NCBI GenBank assembly: GCA_963816155.1
Contig: CAWFJE010000005.1
Location: forward strand, 1 to 64,000
Direction of reading: 5' to 3'
DNA from: JAXGXJ01 sp963816155
Lineage (GTDB): Bacteria; Actinomycetota; Thermoleophilia; RBG-16-64-13
DNA length: 64,000 nucleotides
Under the pieces are notes generated by a model. The model made no database searches and had not been told where the DNA came from. It worked only from the letters and a program-made list of their open reading frames with translations. Position 1 is the first letter of the stretch. Each line of letters begins with the position of its first letter. Position numbers and translations under genes: made by a program. This document shows positions 43,791 to 52,236 of the stretch, in pieces.

Positions 43791-44123
43791 CTACTTCAGA
43801 AGCCCGGACACCGCTTGATGGAGCGCGGGTACCTCGTTCACCGCGATGTCCCAGACGATCGCGAAGTCGACACCTTCGTACTCATGGATGAGGATGTCCC
43901 GAAGTCCGGCTATGTCCTGCCACGGGATGTCGGGGGCCTGCTGGCGCAGATCGCCCGGCAGCCTCTTCACCGCTTCGCCGATCACCTCGAGGTTTCGTAG
44001 GACGGCATCCTGGGTGCGCTCGTCTTGCGACCAGCGTACTTGGTCGAGGCCCTCCACGTACCGCGTGATTCGCTCGCACCGCTCAAGGATGTCGAGCAGG
44101 TACACGCGGACGTCACGCGACAT
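43791..44123 (-). CDS. hepT: HEPN toxin (DUF86, HepT-like), second copy
   Basis: 110 residues from ATG 44123, matching the start of the copy at 24347. The RNase motif is GLRDILIHEYEGVDFAIVWD, and DAVLRNLEVIGEAVKRLP is kept. About 20 of 110 residues differ from the first copy. The gene overlaps its MNT partner by 11 bp. Both copies lie directly beside repeats on their right or left, which suggests the module moved or was duplicated with the repeat-bounded cassette. Confidence 0.85.
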   Translation of the reverse strand: MSRDVRVYLLDILERCERITRYVEGLDQVRWSQDERTQDAVLRNLEVIGEAVKRLPGDLRQQAPDIPWQDIAGLRDILIHEYEGVDFAIVWDIAVNEVPALHQAVSGLLK

Positions 44124-44415
44124 ACTGAACCTCACGCAGGATGTGTTCTTTGAGGATGGGCTTCAGCGCGGCAACGCTCACGAGATCGACCGGCACCCCA
44201 ACGAGCCGTTCCAGGAACCGCTTGAGGCCCATGTAGTTGCGGAAGGTGGGATGCGCGAACTCCACGAGCACGTCCAGGTCACTGTCGCCTCGCGCTTCGC
44301 CCCGCAATCGCGATCCGAACACACCGAGGCGGGCCACGCCGAAATCGGCGCGGATCTCCTCACCGTGCTCTTCGATACGGCTGATGATGGCGTCTGTATC
44401 GGTCACGGTGCTCAC
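44113..44415 (-). CDS. mntA: MNT nucleotidyltransferase (MntA-like antitoxin), second copy
   Basis: 100 residues from GTG 44415. The active-site motif is LGVFGSRLRGEARGDSDLDV. About 84 percent identical to the copy at 24337-24639 by my own count. A TATACT lies at 44439-44444 on the minus strand at the same distance as in the first copy. Together with the HEPN gene it forms a complete type VII toxin-antitoxin module. Confidence 0.85.
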   Translation of the reverse strand: MSTVTDTDAIISRIEEHGEEIRADFGVARLGVFGSRLRGEARGDSDLDVLVEFAHPTFRNYMGLKRFLERLVGVPVDLVSVAALKPILKEHILREVQYVA

Positions 44416-44541
44416 CTGTACTTTCTCCACTTTGCTTGAGTATATCGGACCACTCTCGCAAGGGTCCTCCCCTTCAACAAGAGTAGACTTGTGTCGTCCA
44501 AACACCGATCGTTCAACTGCTCAGGAGCGGAGACAAGCTCG

Positions 44542-45456
44542 ATGGTGCTTTCTCGAAGGAAGCTGCGGGTTGGAGCCATAGCCCTGCTCGTTCTTGGCAC
44601 TCTGCTCCTGGTTGCCTGCACAGACGAGTCGGACCATCTTGGCCCCACCACGACGACTACGATCTTCCCGTCACAGCGCTCTTTCGAGGAGAAACTCTCC
44701 GGTGACGGCTACGGAACTCCACTCATGTTCGTAGACGGGCAGGGAGCTGCGAAGTCTCTGATCGTGTGGATTCCGGTGGATACCGGCAATGAGACCCGAG
44801 CGACCGACGATGCCATCTTCGACCATGCAGTCGCGCTTGCCGAGAAGTACCAGGCAGCGAACTCTACAGGAGGACGGATGACAGTCGGGCTTTTCGCTTA
44901 CAAGAGCGGAGGGTTCGTGAAGGACAACATTTTCGAGTCAAGGGACTTTGACCTCAGCTCACCCCCGTCCATGGAGCCGTCCACGGTGACGACGAAACTC
45001 TACCCTGCGGTGGACAACACGCTGGGACAGCTTCGACTCGACGCGAACCCGCGCGAGGGCGTCCGGGTTGCTTTCGGAGGACTTCGTGAGATCCCGGCGG
45101 ACACCATTGACCCCCGCAAGCGGCTCATCGAGGGCGAGATCATCATCGAGAACCGCAGCGACACCCCGTTCGCCTGCGGGCCCGACGACTTCCGGCTGCA
45201 TGTCGGCCCCTTCCAGACGCAGATTCAGGGCCTAACAGCCTCCACCGACTTTCCGGTCCGGGACGCCCTCCTTGCTCCCAGCCCAGTGGAGGGACATGCC
45301 TTCATGACCGAGGGTGCGGTCCAACCGGGCGACACCCTCCACGGCTACTTGCTCACCTGGATAGCCGATCGGGGAACGGCGAGTTCGGGACTTCAATATG
45401 ATCCCAGCGACCCAGATGCCGCGGACCAGGGCTTCGGCGTCGAGATACAGCCTTAG
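44542..45456 (+). CDS. Lipoprotein, unrecognised, with C-terminal beta domain
   Basis: 304 residues from ATG 44542 (GGAG nine bases upstream). The signal VGAIALLVLGTLLLVACTDE has a lipobox LVAC, followed by a Thr-run linker. The C-terminal half (about 165-300) contains RLIEGEIIIENRSDTPFACG and GAVQPGDTLHGYLLTWIADR, the look of an immunoglobulin-like DUF4352-type domain in which a polar protein carries NxSxxP and GxxxxGxLxW strands (moderate). Location is the outer membrane face of a Gram-positive cell. Function unknown. Confidence 0.7.
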   Translation: MVLSRRKLRVGAIALLVLGTLLLVACTDESDHLGPTTTTTIFPSQRSFEEKLSGDGYGTPLMFVDGQGAAKSLIVWIPVDTGNETRATDDAIFDHAVALAEKYQAANSTGGRMTVGLFAYKSGGFVKDNIFESRDFDLSSPPSMEPSTVTTKLYPAVDNTLGQLRLDANPREGVRVAFGGLREIPADTIDPRKRLIEGEIIIENRSDTPFACGPDDFRLHVGPFQTQIQGLTASTDFPVRDALLAPSPVEGHAFMTEGAVQPGDTLHGYLLTWIADRGTASSGLQYDPSDPDAADQGFGVEIQP

Positions 45457-45597
45457 ATGCGTCGTTACCGAGAACTGGCACCGACCGCAGCCGGATCGAC
45501 TCGTTCGCCACTTTCGCCTTGAGTGCGGTTGTGGGGCGGTTGAGTGATTCCCGTCGGGACCAACGCCAAGGCCCTGCGGCCAGTGGTCTTGGTGTCT

Positions 45598-45745
45598 GAG
45601 CGGCCCACCGCGTGAGGATGTCGCAGGTTCAAAGCGGGGTCTTGAAATAAGACCCCGCTTAGCAGGGGAAAAGATAGCGGGGGCCCGAGCCGAATTATCT
45701 GCGGACATCGGGCCGGAGTACCGGTTGGTTCTGGTGTAGCCGGCT
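45598..45745 (+). repeat. tRNA-fMet-derived repeat, copy 6
   Basis: cggcccaccgcgtgaggatg, then gtcgcaggttcaaa (45618-45631) from the tRNA T-arm, a hairpin ggggtcttgaaataagaccccg, cttagcaggggaaaa, core gatagcgggggc (45673-45684) and a tail attatctgcggacatcgggc to tctggtgtagc (45740). The tail variant with tatctgcggacatcgg is shared with copy 7. Nothing else is seen between 45457 and 45897 apart from a possible short tail of a further repeat. Confidence 0.7.
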
Positions 45746-45897
45746 GCGGCCCAAGGCAGGCGTGCGTGACCTCCTTCTCTCTGGTCCTGGGGTAGCCTTC
45801 GGCCCCGTGGAACCGACAAGGAGGCCCTGCAGTCGATAGGATGGTTGTGTAACGCGAGCACGATGACCACGGGATCTCCGACCGACGGGGGCGAGCG

Positions 45898-46830
45898 ATG
45901 AGTCGGCGACGCTGGTCGGTATCACTTGCGACCCTGACCGGGTGTCTGACGCTTCTGGCGTTCATGGCCGGGTGCGGGCAGCCGCTAGCCACTCAGGACG
46001 AGCCCACCGCCATCTCCGCCCCCTCGACCACCAGCTCTACCGGACCCCCTGCCACGACCTCCTCCGCCACCACCGTATTCATCGGCTCGGACCACGGTGG
46101 TCCGGGCACACCGGAGTATGACGGTATCCCGCGACCCATCGTGGACGGGAGTGTGGAATGGTACCGGTACCTGGGTGAGGGCCGGTTCATAACCGAGACC
46201 GGCCGCGAGTTCTTCTGGCGCGACGGGCGCTTCGTGAACGCCGACGGTACCCTCATGGAGATCCCCGAGTCTGTGAAGGACCACCTCCACTCGCTCGGGA
46301 TCGACCGCCAGCCCACCGTCCCCCACGTGCTCAGCCCCGAGAAGGCCGCGCTGGTAGAGGAGGTGGAGCGCATCCGCCACGGCCTCCTCGACGGCACGCT
46401 CGTCTTCGACTGGCAGGTGCCGGAAGGGAGTGATCTGCCCGCCGATCCCAGGCAGGTGCTCGACGACCTCGAAGCAGCCGCGTTCCGCCCCGATCTGCGG
46501 GTGTACCTCCGTGATTCCACGGACGATGCCTGGCCTCTCTACCAGGAGATCCACGAGATGCCCGAAGTCCAGTACGTCGAGTTGGTGACCAAGGAAGAGG
46601 CCTTCGCGCGGCTGCAGAGGGAGTGGAAGGACAACCCTGAGATCCTTAGGAACCTGGAGTCTGACCGGGTACCGGCCTTCACGAACATCTGGCTCAATGA
46701 CCCGGCGCAGGCGGAGGAGTTCGCGCAGACGCTACAGAGGCGCCCGGGCGTCGACGAGGTGAAGACTCCCTCTATGGACGTCGCCCGGTGGACCTCCATG
46801 CTCAAGGCCATGACCCACGCGAAGTCATGA
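45898..46830 (+). CDS. Lipoprotein with an FtsX-type extracellular domain
   Basis: 310 residues; ATG with GGGGGCGAGCG upstream. The signal ends in FMAGCG, followed by a Ser/Thr/Pro linker. The C-terminal part (about 195-295) matches the FtsX extracellular domain: DLRVYLRDSTDDAWPLYQEI, EVQYVELVTKEEAFARLQRE and PAFTNIWLNDPAQAEEFAQT. In FtsX this domain binds peptidoglycan-hydrolase partners, but here there are no FtsX membrane helices. The middle part contains FITETGREFFWRDGRFVNAD. It may be a secreted decoy or adaptor for cell-wall hydrolases (inference). It overlaps the next gene by ATGA. Confidence 0.75.
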   Translation: MSRRRWSVSLATLTGCLTLLAFMAGCGQPLATQDEPTAISAPSTTSSTGPPATTSSATTVFIGSDHGGPGTPEYDGIPRPIVDGSVEWYRYLGEGRFITETGREFFWRDGRFVNADGTLMEIPESVKDHLHSLGIDRQPTVPHVLSPEKAALVEEVERIRHGLLDGTLVFDWQVPEGSDLPADPRQVLDDLEAAAFRPDLRVYLRDSTDDAWPLYQEIHEMPEVQYVELVTKEEAFARLQREWKDNPEILRNLESDRVPAFTNIWLNDPAQAEEFAQTLQRRPGVDEVKTPSMDVARWTSMLKAMTHAKS

Positions 46831-47960
46831 TGGAGCGCCGGATGATGCGCGGGTCCGTCATGTGCATCGGAGCGTTGCTGCTGGCTCTTGCTCTGGCCCT
46901 GGCCGCCGCCCTCTCCGCTTGCGACTACATAGGCACGGCCGGCGTCTCCACCACCATGGAAGCGAGCCCCCCGACCACCGAGCCCACCCCCGGGACGACC
47001 GACGCCGCCACTCAAGAGAGGCAGAACCTCGACCAGGCCCAGACCGACGGCTTCAGCTCGCTGGCCGCCGGCATCTGGCTGGTCGGGCCGCCGAACATCG
47101 AGCAGGTCGTCAATCAGTCGCAGCTGATCGTGCGGGGCACCGTGGCCAGGGTGGACCCTCAGCGTGCGCCTGCGGGGAGTATCGCCAACCCCTACATCGT
47201 CTTCTTCGTCGACCCGACCGAGATCCTCAAGGGCTCGCCGCATTTCGGGACTCCCCTACCCTTCGCCATCCCTGGGCGGGGCGATGACACTCCGGACTAC
47301 GCCCGGGCTCCCTTCGAGAAGCCGCTGGAAGCCGGCGACGACGTATTGGTCTTCTCCTATCGCGGCAACGAGGAACTCCCCACTGCTCCCGGGGCCAGCG
47401 GCGCCCACTTCCTCTGGAACGATACCTACGGCCTCTTCCTGCCGGCAGCCGGCAACTACGTCTGCGTCCGCACGCCAGACACCTACACCACCCTCGACGA
47501 GATCAGGCGCATCGTGGGCCCGGACAAGGACACCTCCACCACCCTTCCCCCGGGGTATCTCTCGTTCGAGGGCAAGACGGCCCGCTTCGAGCAGCGGCTC
47601 ACGGCCAGGCGACTCTCCGGCACCCTGCCCTACCAGATCATGACCGGCTTCGACATCACCTGGGTGGCCGAGGCCGCCGCGCCCTTCACCACCGTTACCG
47701 CGGTGAAGGGATATCGCCTGGCGAACGGCGACCGCGCGTTCCTGTTCGATACGATCCTCGAAACGCGCGACGCCTCGCAGACGGAACGGGCCCTCCTGGA
47801 GGCCCTGCGGACGACCGCCTCGGAGGCGTTCGAGGTGCCCAGCGACCATGTGTGGGTCTTCTGGTATGGAGGCTTCGGCTTCATCGTGGTCTCCGACGAC
47901 TACGTCCGTGACCTCGGCTACCTGGCCCAGATGGCCGAGACCGGGGCGCCGCTCAACTAG
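46827..47960 (+). CDS. Lipoprotein, unrecognised
   Basis: 377 residues; start overlaps the stop of the FtsX-domain gene. The signal contains MCIGALLLALALALAAALSA followed by Cys (lipobox). A Thr/Pro-rich linker (about 35-65) follows. A segment about 85-190 (QSQLIVRGTVARVDPQRAPA, then DDVLVFSYRG) resembles small beta-barrel domains often found in secreted actinobacterial proteins. The C-terminal part (about 225-370) contains FEGKTARFEQRLTARRLSGT and DHVWVFWYGGFGFIVVSDDY. No enzyme motif. It is translationally coupled to the FtsX-domain lipoprotein and may act with it. Confidence 0.7.
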   Translation: MMERRMMRGSVMCIGALLLALALALAAALSACDYIGTAGVSTTMEASPPTTEPTPGTTDAATQERQNLDQAQTDGFSSLAAGIWLVGPPNIEQVVNQSQLIVRGTVARVDPQRAPAGSIANPYIVFFVDPTEILKGSPHFGTPLPFAIPGRGDDTPDYARAPFEKPLEAGDDVLVFSYRGNEELPTAPGASGAHFLWNDTYGLFLPAAGNYVCVRTPDTYTTLDEIRRIVGPDKDTSTTLPPGYLSFEGKTARFEQRLTARRLSGTLPYQIMTGFDITWVAEAAAPFTTVTAVKGYRLANGDRAFLFDTILETRDASQTERALLEALRTTASEAFEVPSDHVWVFWYGGFGFIVVSDDYVRDLGYLAQMAETGAPLN

Positions 47961-48054
47961 CATGGCCTCCGGCCCGCACAGGGGCAATCCCAGTCGCACG
48001 GGCCCTTACGGGGGTCATGTCGTGCAGGCCGATGATGATCTATTGGCAAAGAAG

Positions 48055-48436
48055 AAGGCCCGGAAAACCGGACCTTTGCACGATGGTAGCGGGGGCCCGA
48101 ACTGGATTATCTGCGGACATCGGGCCGGAGTACCGGCTGGTCCTGGCGTAGCCGATGGAGGCCCAGAACATGTTGCACGAGACGGAGGTGGCGGGACCCG
48201 GAACTGCATCCGATGCACAGACCTCGCCGCCCGTACCCTGCGAGTCCAGAAACCAGGAAGCGTGAGCGCGCGCACTCATGGCGGCTATTTCGGCGCCCTT
48301 GACGTTGTCGGTGGGGCCAGCGTTTCGCGTCGTATCCGATAGTCATGCGCCATCGGCAAGGACTGGCGGTAGGGCCGAGCAGAGCGAATTGACGATTCGA
48401 CTCGGGGGCCCGGCATTCTCCTGGCCTCAATCCCCC
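48055..48436 (+). repeat. tRNA-fMet-derived repeat, copy 7, full-length composite
   Basis: A hairpin aaggcccgg-aaaa-ccggacctt (48055-48076) can terminate the lipoprotein operon. The core gatggtagcgggggc (48082-48096) is identical to the tRNA-fMet end. Its tail runs to tcctggcgtagcc (48153). A second-family module ggtggcgggacccggaactg starts at 48187 and its distal part (gtccagaaaccaggaagcgt, ctcctggcctcaatcccc at 48418-48435) matches copy 1. Copies 1 and 7 are thus the two complete units. Confidence 0.75.
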
Positions 48437-48439
48437 ATC

Positions 48440-48767
48440 TGACCAGGGGTTCAGTCATGGCTTTGACGATCGCGAGCGCGGATGAAGTGGGGAATCGCGC
48501 CCGATTGTCGAAACTCCCTCCCCAGCGGTCGGTGCGCGTGCTGCAATAGGGCGACACAAATTCCGCAAGGAGCCAGCAGTAGCCGCCATGGTGTTGGGTC
48601 ATGTCGAACCCGATCTGTCTGGCAAAGCGCGCCGTGTTAGCGATGTCCTCGATCACCTCCTCGATCATGTGCTCGTTCATCTCAACCACATGGATGCCAT
48701 CCCAATACACACGGGCGAGGTGGGGTTTCGCTTCCGGGAGGGCAAAAAGCTCACCCCACAGGGGCGC
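48440..48767 (-). pseudogene. Old-yellow-enzyme (NADH:flavin oxidoreductase) internal fragment
   Basis: In frame directly after the SDR stop, without a start, one reads LWGELFALPEAKPHLARVYW, then MIEEVIEDIANTARFARQIG, FDMTQHHGGYCWLLAEFVSP and RTDRWGGSFDNRARF. These are the family's His-x-His-type substrate segment (QHHGGY in place of QLHGAHGYL) and RTDxYGGSxENR motif. Both ends are missing and the 3' end runs into the copy 7 repeat. It was probably a 2-enoate-reductase-like gene of the same operon as the SDR and BKACE. Confidence 0.7.
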
Positions 48768-49520
48768 CTACACCAGCATCGCGCCGCCGTCGATCGGTAG
48801 GCACGTGCCTGTCATGTAGCCAGCAAGGTCCGAGCACAGATACATGACGGCTCCCGCGACCTCTTCCGCGGTCGCCACCCTGCCCATCGGGAGCATCTTG
48901 GCCAGGCCGTCGAAGACCTCCGTTGGTGCAGAGCGCAGCATCGGGGTGTCGACCGGCGCCGGGCAGACGGCGTTGATGCGGACCCCTGTCCTGATGTACT
49001 CGAAGGCCGCGGCCTTGGTCAGACCCACCACCCCGTGCTTGCAGGTTGTGTAGAGCGGAAAACCGGGCTCACAGAGCAACCCTGCCAACGAGGCCGTGTT
49101 CACGATCACGCCCGCACCCTGCTTGAGCATGGTCGGCAGTTCGTGCTTCATGCACAGAAAGACGCTCTTGAGGTTGACGTCCAGGATGCGATACCAGAGC
49201 GCCTCGCTCGTCTCGGTGAGGGGCGTCGACATGTCCTGGGGATGGATGCCCGCGTTGTTGCAGGCGTAGTCCAGGCGCCCGAACGAATTGAGCGTTGCAT
49301 CGACCATGGCCTTGACGTCGGCCTCCTTGGAAACGTCACAGGAAACGAATAGTGCCCTGCCGGCTCCGATGAGGTCGACGGTCTCGGTGCCTGCCTTTGC
49401 GTCGACGTCGGCCACGACCACGTTCGCCCCTGCCTGGGCGAATGCCAGGGCTACCGCCCGCCCGATGCCCATACCCGCACCGGTCACGATTCCTACTCTT
49501 CCTGCCATTGATTCAGCCAT
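48768..49520 (-). CDS. Short-chain dehydrogenase/reductase (SDR)
   Basis: 250 residues; ATG with AAGGAGACGGGTT. Classical SDR motifs: VTGAGMGIGRAVALAFAQAG for the Rossmann loop, an Asp at the end of strand 2 (VVVADVDA, favouring NAD), NNAGIHP, catalytic Ser in VNTASLAGLL, YTTCK for Tyr and Lys, and the C-terminal LPIDGGAMLV. It follows the BKACE gene by 29 bp on the same strand. It may oxidise a hydroxyl compound to the keto acid used by BKACE (inference). Confidence 0.85.
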   Translation of the reverse strand: MAESMAGRVGIVTGAGMGIGRAVALAFAQAGANVVVADVDAKAGTETVDLIGAGRALFVSCDVSKEADVKAMVDATLNSFGRLDYACNNAGIHPQDMSTPLTETSEALWYRILDVNLKSVFLCMKHELPTMLKQGAGVIVNTASLAGLLCEPGFPLYTTCKHGVVGLTKAAAFEYIRTGVRINAVCPAPVDTPMLRSAPTEVFDGLAKMLPMGRVATAEEVAGAVMYLCSDLAGYMTGTCLPIDGGAMLV

Positions 49521-49549
49521 AACCCGTCTCCTTGCCTGGATCGCAGTCG

Positions 49550-50521
49550 CTAGCTCTTGGTCGGAAGGCCTGACATGACCCGGTACTCGTTCGCCGTGGC
49601 CACGCGCCGACCGAGGATCTCAGCGACGGTCTTCATGTCTTTGAACGCGGTCACGGTGTCGTTCAGCATGTCGTCCTTATGCGGCCACTTCCAGTATGTA
49701 TCCTCGACGCCCACACGAATGGAAAGGCCCATGACCATAGCCATGGTGGTGAGGTAGTAGGAGGGCCTCCCGGCCGTGGCGAGCGAAATGAGGCCCGTGG
49801 GGTCGATCTCGCGAATGCGCCTGACCGTTCGGAGCAGGTAGTCTGCGGCGTCGAATTCGCTGAAGAGACTGCCACCAGGGTACGCCCAGCAGGGCAACAG
49901 ACCCCAGTGGAGGGGTGGCTCGAGGATGCCGGTCTCGAGGAGGTACACCCTGACCTGGTCGATGGCCTCGTCCTCGTGCAGGCCGAGTCCGGGCTTGATG
50001 CCCTTCTCCATGAGATAGGCGGCCTCTGCCTGGAGGAGTCTGGGGGGAGTGATCGTACCAGGGTTCAGCGGCATCGAGTCCATCAGGCCTTCGTCGAGGA
50101 TCGCATCGATCAGGAGCTTCTCGGTCTCGAAGTTCACATCGACCAGCACGCAGCCGTCCACGTACACGCCGTTGCCGTACTTCTCCCTGATGGGGCCGAT
50201 GATGCCGCGGAGCATGTCCAGATGCTCCTTCTTGTCGTTGACGAAGTTCCCCTTGTCGGTGCGGGCGTGGATGTGCACGCACGTGGCTCCCGCTTCTATG
50301 CAGTCCAGAGCCGACTGCCTGACCTCGTCGGGTGTGTACGGCTGGTTCGGGTTCTTCGCCCTCTTGATCGGTTGCCCTGTCACGTGGCAGGTGATGCCGA
50401 CTACGTCCGGGATCTTCCATTTGGGCTGATAGTCGAGGTCGGCGCCGTCGGGGCCGAACACCGCCCCGTCGGGAACGGGGGCCGGGAATCGTGGCGGCAG
50501 GTTCTTGTATTTGTCGTCCAT
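49550..50521 (-). CDS. BKACE-family beta-keto acid cleavage enzyme (DUF849)
   Basis: 323 residues from ATG 50521 (GAGGAGG upstream); the frame is open further but lacks a better start. Motifs are VVGITCHVTGQPIKRAKNPN, CVHIHARTDKG (the metal-binding HxH), MPLNPGTITPPRLLQAEAAY and LSIRVGVEDTYW with the late Glu-Asp. BKACE enzymes condense a beta-keto acid with acetyl-CoA, giving acetoacetyl-CoA plus a new acid or amine. This one has an N-terminal extension and inserted segments compared with the copy at 55873-56757. It is divergent from the importer operon. Confidence 0.85.
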   Translation of the reverse strand: MDDKYKNLPPRFPAPVPDGAVFGPDGADLDYQPKWKIPDVVGITCHVTGQPIKRAKNPNQPYTPDEVRQSALDCIEAGATCVHIHARTDKGNFVNDKKEHLDMLRGIIGPIREKYGNGVYVDGCVLVDVNFETEKLLIDAILDEGLMDSMPLNPGTITPPRLLQAEAAYLMEKGIKPGLGLHEDEAIDQVRVYLLETGILEPPLHWGLLPCWAYPGGSLFSEFDAADYLLRTVRRIREIDPTGLISLATAGRPSYYLTTMAMVMGLSIRVGVEDTYWKWPHKDDMLNDTVTAFKDMKTVAEILGRRVATANEYRVMSGLPTKS

Positions 50522-50651
50522 AGCAGAAGCCTCCTCATGTCGCCGTCTGGAAATGTCCCGCTCAGGCGCGCAGAACGAATCGCCTGGATGGCTTGTCATT
50601 CGCTCTCGTGCCCATCGCTTCGTAGCCTTCGTGCAGCCTTTCGTTCTCCTC

Positions 50652-50679
50652 TTGACAGGATAAGCACACGGAGTTACTT
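50652..50679 (+). promoter_or_regulatory. Candidate promoter of the importer operon
   Basis: TTGACA (50652-50657) is followed after 16 bases by TTACTT (50674-50679), reading toward the binding-protein gene at 50851. The palindrome at 50692-50701 lies just behind the expected transcription start. Confidence 0.5.
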
Positions 50680-50691
50680 TAGTCAACGAGA

Positions 50692-50701
50692 TTTACGTAA
50701 A
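50692..50701. promoter_or_regulatory. Palindromic operator TTTACGTAAA, copy 1
   Basis: A perfect 10-bp palindrome, in context gatttacgtaaagctagttta, in the divergent region between the BKACE and importer operons. The same palindrome lies upstream of the tetR-like gene (57483-57492). An AT-rich palindrome in such GC-rich DNA is unlikely by chance; binding by the TetR-like protein is inferred. Confidence 0.65.
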
Positions 50702-50850
50702 GCTAGTTTACCGAACAAGCACGACTGCAGGATCTGCCGCTACGTCAACAACCAGGCCGTCTTCCGTAAGGCATATTCAGCGAGGAGGTGGGTCACCGAG
50801 CACCACGTGAGACCAGGACGAGCACCGCTACAAATCATTCGGGGGATACA

Positions 50851-52173
50851 ATGCGCACACTTCCCAACACAAGATTCAGACCGTTGATCGTCGCCCTTCT
50901 TGCCCTGCTGCTGATCGCCGTGGTTGGTCTCGCGGCATGTGGAGGCGCAGACGAGACGACGACTACCGCCGCGTCCACCATGACCACGGCCCCTGCCACC
51001 ACGACCGCACCCACCACGGCTGGGACGGGCAGCAGCGAGACGACTGCCACCAGCGCAGCCTCTGGGCCCGCCACCGACACGCCGTACAAGGTAGGCATCC
51101 TTACGAACACGTCTGGCGACCTGGGGTTCCTCGGCAAATACGTAGTCGACTCCATGCAGTTGGAGGTCGACAAGATCAACGCGGAAGGCGGGATCAACGG
51201 CCATCCCATCGAGTTGGTTGTGCAAGACGATGGCTATGATCAGACGAAAGGCGCAGCCGGTTTCACCAAGCTGGCCGAAGACCCGAGCATTCTGGCCGTC
51301 ACGGGCACAATGGCGAGCATCTTGCTGCCCTCCCTGACCGCGCTCGCGGAGCAGAAGGAGATCCCCTATGTCTCCTGTGCCCCCGAGAACCCGACAATCC
51401 GCGAACAGAATCTGAAATGGACCTTCTACGGCCCGGCCGACGAGTTCTTGAACGCCGCGGCGATCCTCGACATCGTCGAGGCCAAGGGCTTCAAGAGCGC
51501 CGTCGTGATCGCGCACAACGAACCCAACGCAATGTCGGTCGCGAACGAGTTCGTCGCGGAGGCTACCGCCGCGGGTCTGGAGGCCGTGCTGCTGGAGGAC
51601 ACGGTCGACATCGGCACTGTTGACATCACTCCGCAGGTTAACAAGCTGAAGGCCCTTTGCGACGAGCAGGGTGCGGACGTTGTTGTCAGCGTTGTGTGGC
51701 CGAACGTTACGGGAACCCTGGTCAAGACCATGACCGGTATCGGCCTCACCCTGCCGGTGGTGTCGTACAGCCTCAACGCCGACGCCTCCACTCTCGCTAT
51801 GGGTGGCCCAGAACTGAACGGAGTCATGCTGCCTGGTCCTAAGGTCATGGCCGCGTCATGGCTCCCTGACACCGATCCCCAGAAGGCGATCGTGGACGAT
51901 TTCATCAACCGCTACCAGGCTAAGTACGATCATCCGCCGGGTCAGGTCGATGCCGGCGCCGCGGACTGCATCCTCTGGATCGCGGAGGCGCTCAGAACCT
52001 CAGGTGAAGACCGGGTCAAACTGCGCGACGCGCTCGCTTCTGTGAAGAATCTTGTGGGCCCCTTCGCCATCCGCACAATGGGCACAGAAGGAGACCCGAC
52101 CGGGATCCAGCCCGGCCTGTTCGTCCCGATGGTCATCCAAGACATGCAGTTCGCCGAGTTGAAGCTGCAGTAG
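50851..52173 (+). CDS. Branched-chain-amino-acid-type ABC transporter substrate-binding lipoprotein
   Basis: 440 residues from ATG 50851 (GGGGGATACA upstream). The signal PLIVALLALLLIAVVGLAAC ends in a lipobox; a Thr/Ala linker of about 45 residues follows. The mature protein has the LivJ/Peripla_BP_6 fold: YKVGILTNTSGDLGFLGKYV, VDKINAEGGINGHPIELVVQ, DDGYDQTKGAAGFTKLAEDP. The ligand may be an amino acid, a short acid or an aromatic acid. It is first in an operon with LivH and a LivM-LivG-LivF fusion, followed by a BKACE gene, so an acid degraded through a beta-keto acid is the likely substrate. Confidence 0.9.
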   Translation: MRTLPNTRFRPLIVALLALLLIAVVGLAACGGADETTTTAASTMTTAPATTTAPTTAGTGSSETTATSAASGPATDTPYKVGILTNTSGDLGFLGKYVVDSMQLEVDKINAEGGINGHPIELVVQDDGYDQTKGAAGFTKLAEDPSILAVTGTMASILLPSLTALAEQKEIPYVSCAPENPTIREQNLKWTFYGPADEFLNAAAILDIVEAKGFKSAVVIAHNEPNAMSVANEFVAEATAAGLEAVLLEDTVDIGTVDITPQVNKLKALCDEQGADVVVSVVWPNVTGTLVKTMTGIGLTLPVVSYSLNADASTLAMGGPELNGVMLPGPKVMAASWLPDTDPQKAIVDDFINRYQAKYDHPPGQVDAGAADCILWIAEALRTSGEDRVKLRDALASVKNLVGPFAIRTMGTEGDPTGIQPGLFVPMVIQDMQFAELKLQ

Positions 52174-52236
52174 CAGGAGTCCTGCCGGGCAGACTGCCAC
52201 TCGAGCACTGATAGTCGAGAGCGAAAGAGGCCGTAC

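Noticed and set aside
221..48160. Short similar reading frames in the repeats (MVAGARTELSA ... RLVLV stop) suggesting a family of micro-proteins
   Set aside because: The frame follows from the shared tRNA end and tail. Starts and ribosome sites are not conserved, several copies begin without ATG, and the other frames are open to the same degree.
191..48436. CRISPR array or integron attC array as explanation for the repeats
   Set aside because: Spacing is irregular (thousands of bases), no cas genes or integron integrase are present, and the attC consensus core sites are not found.
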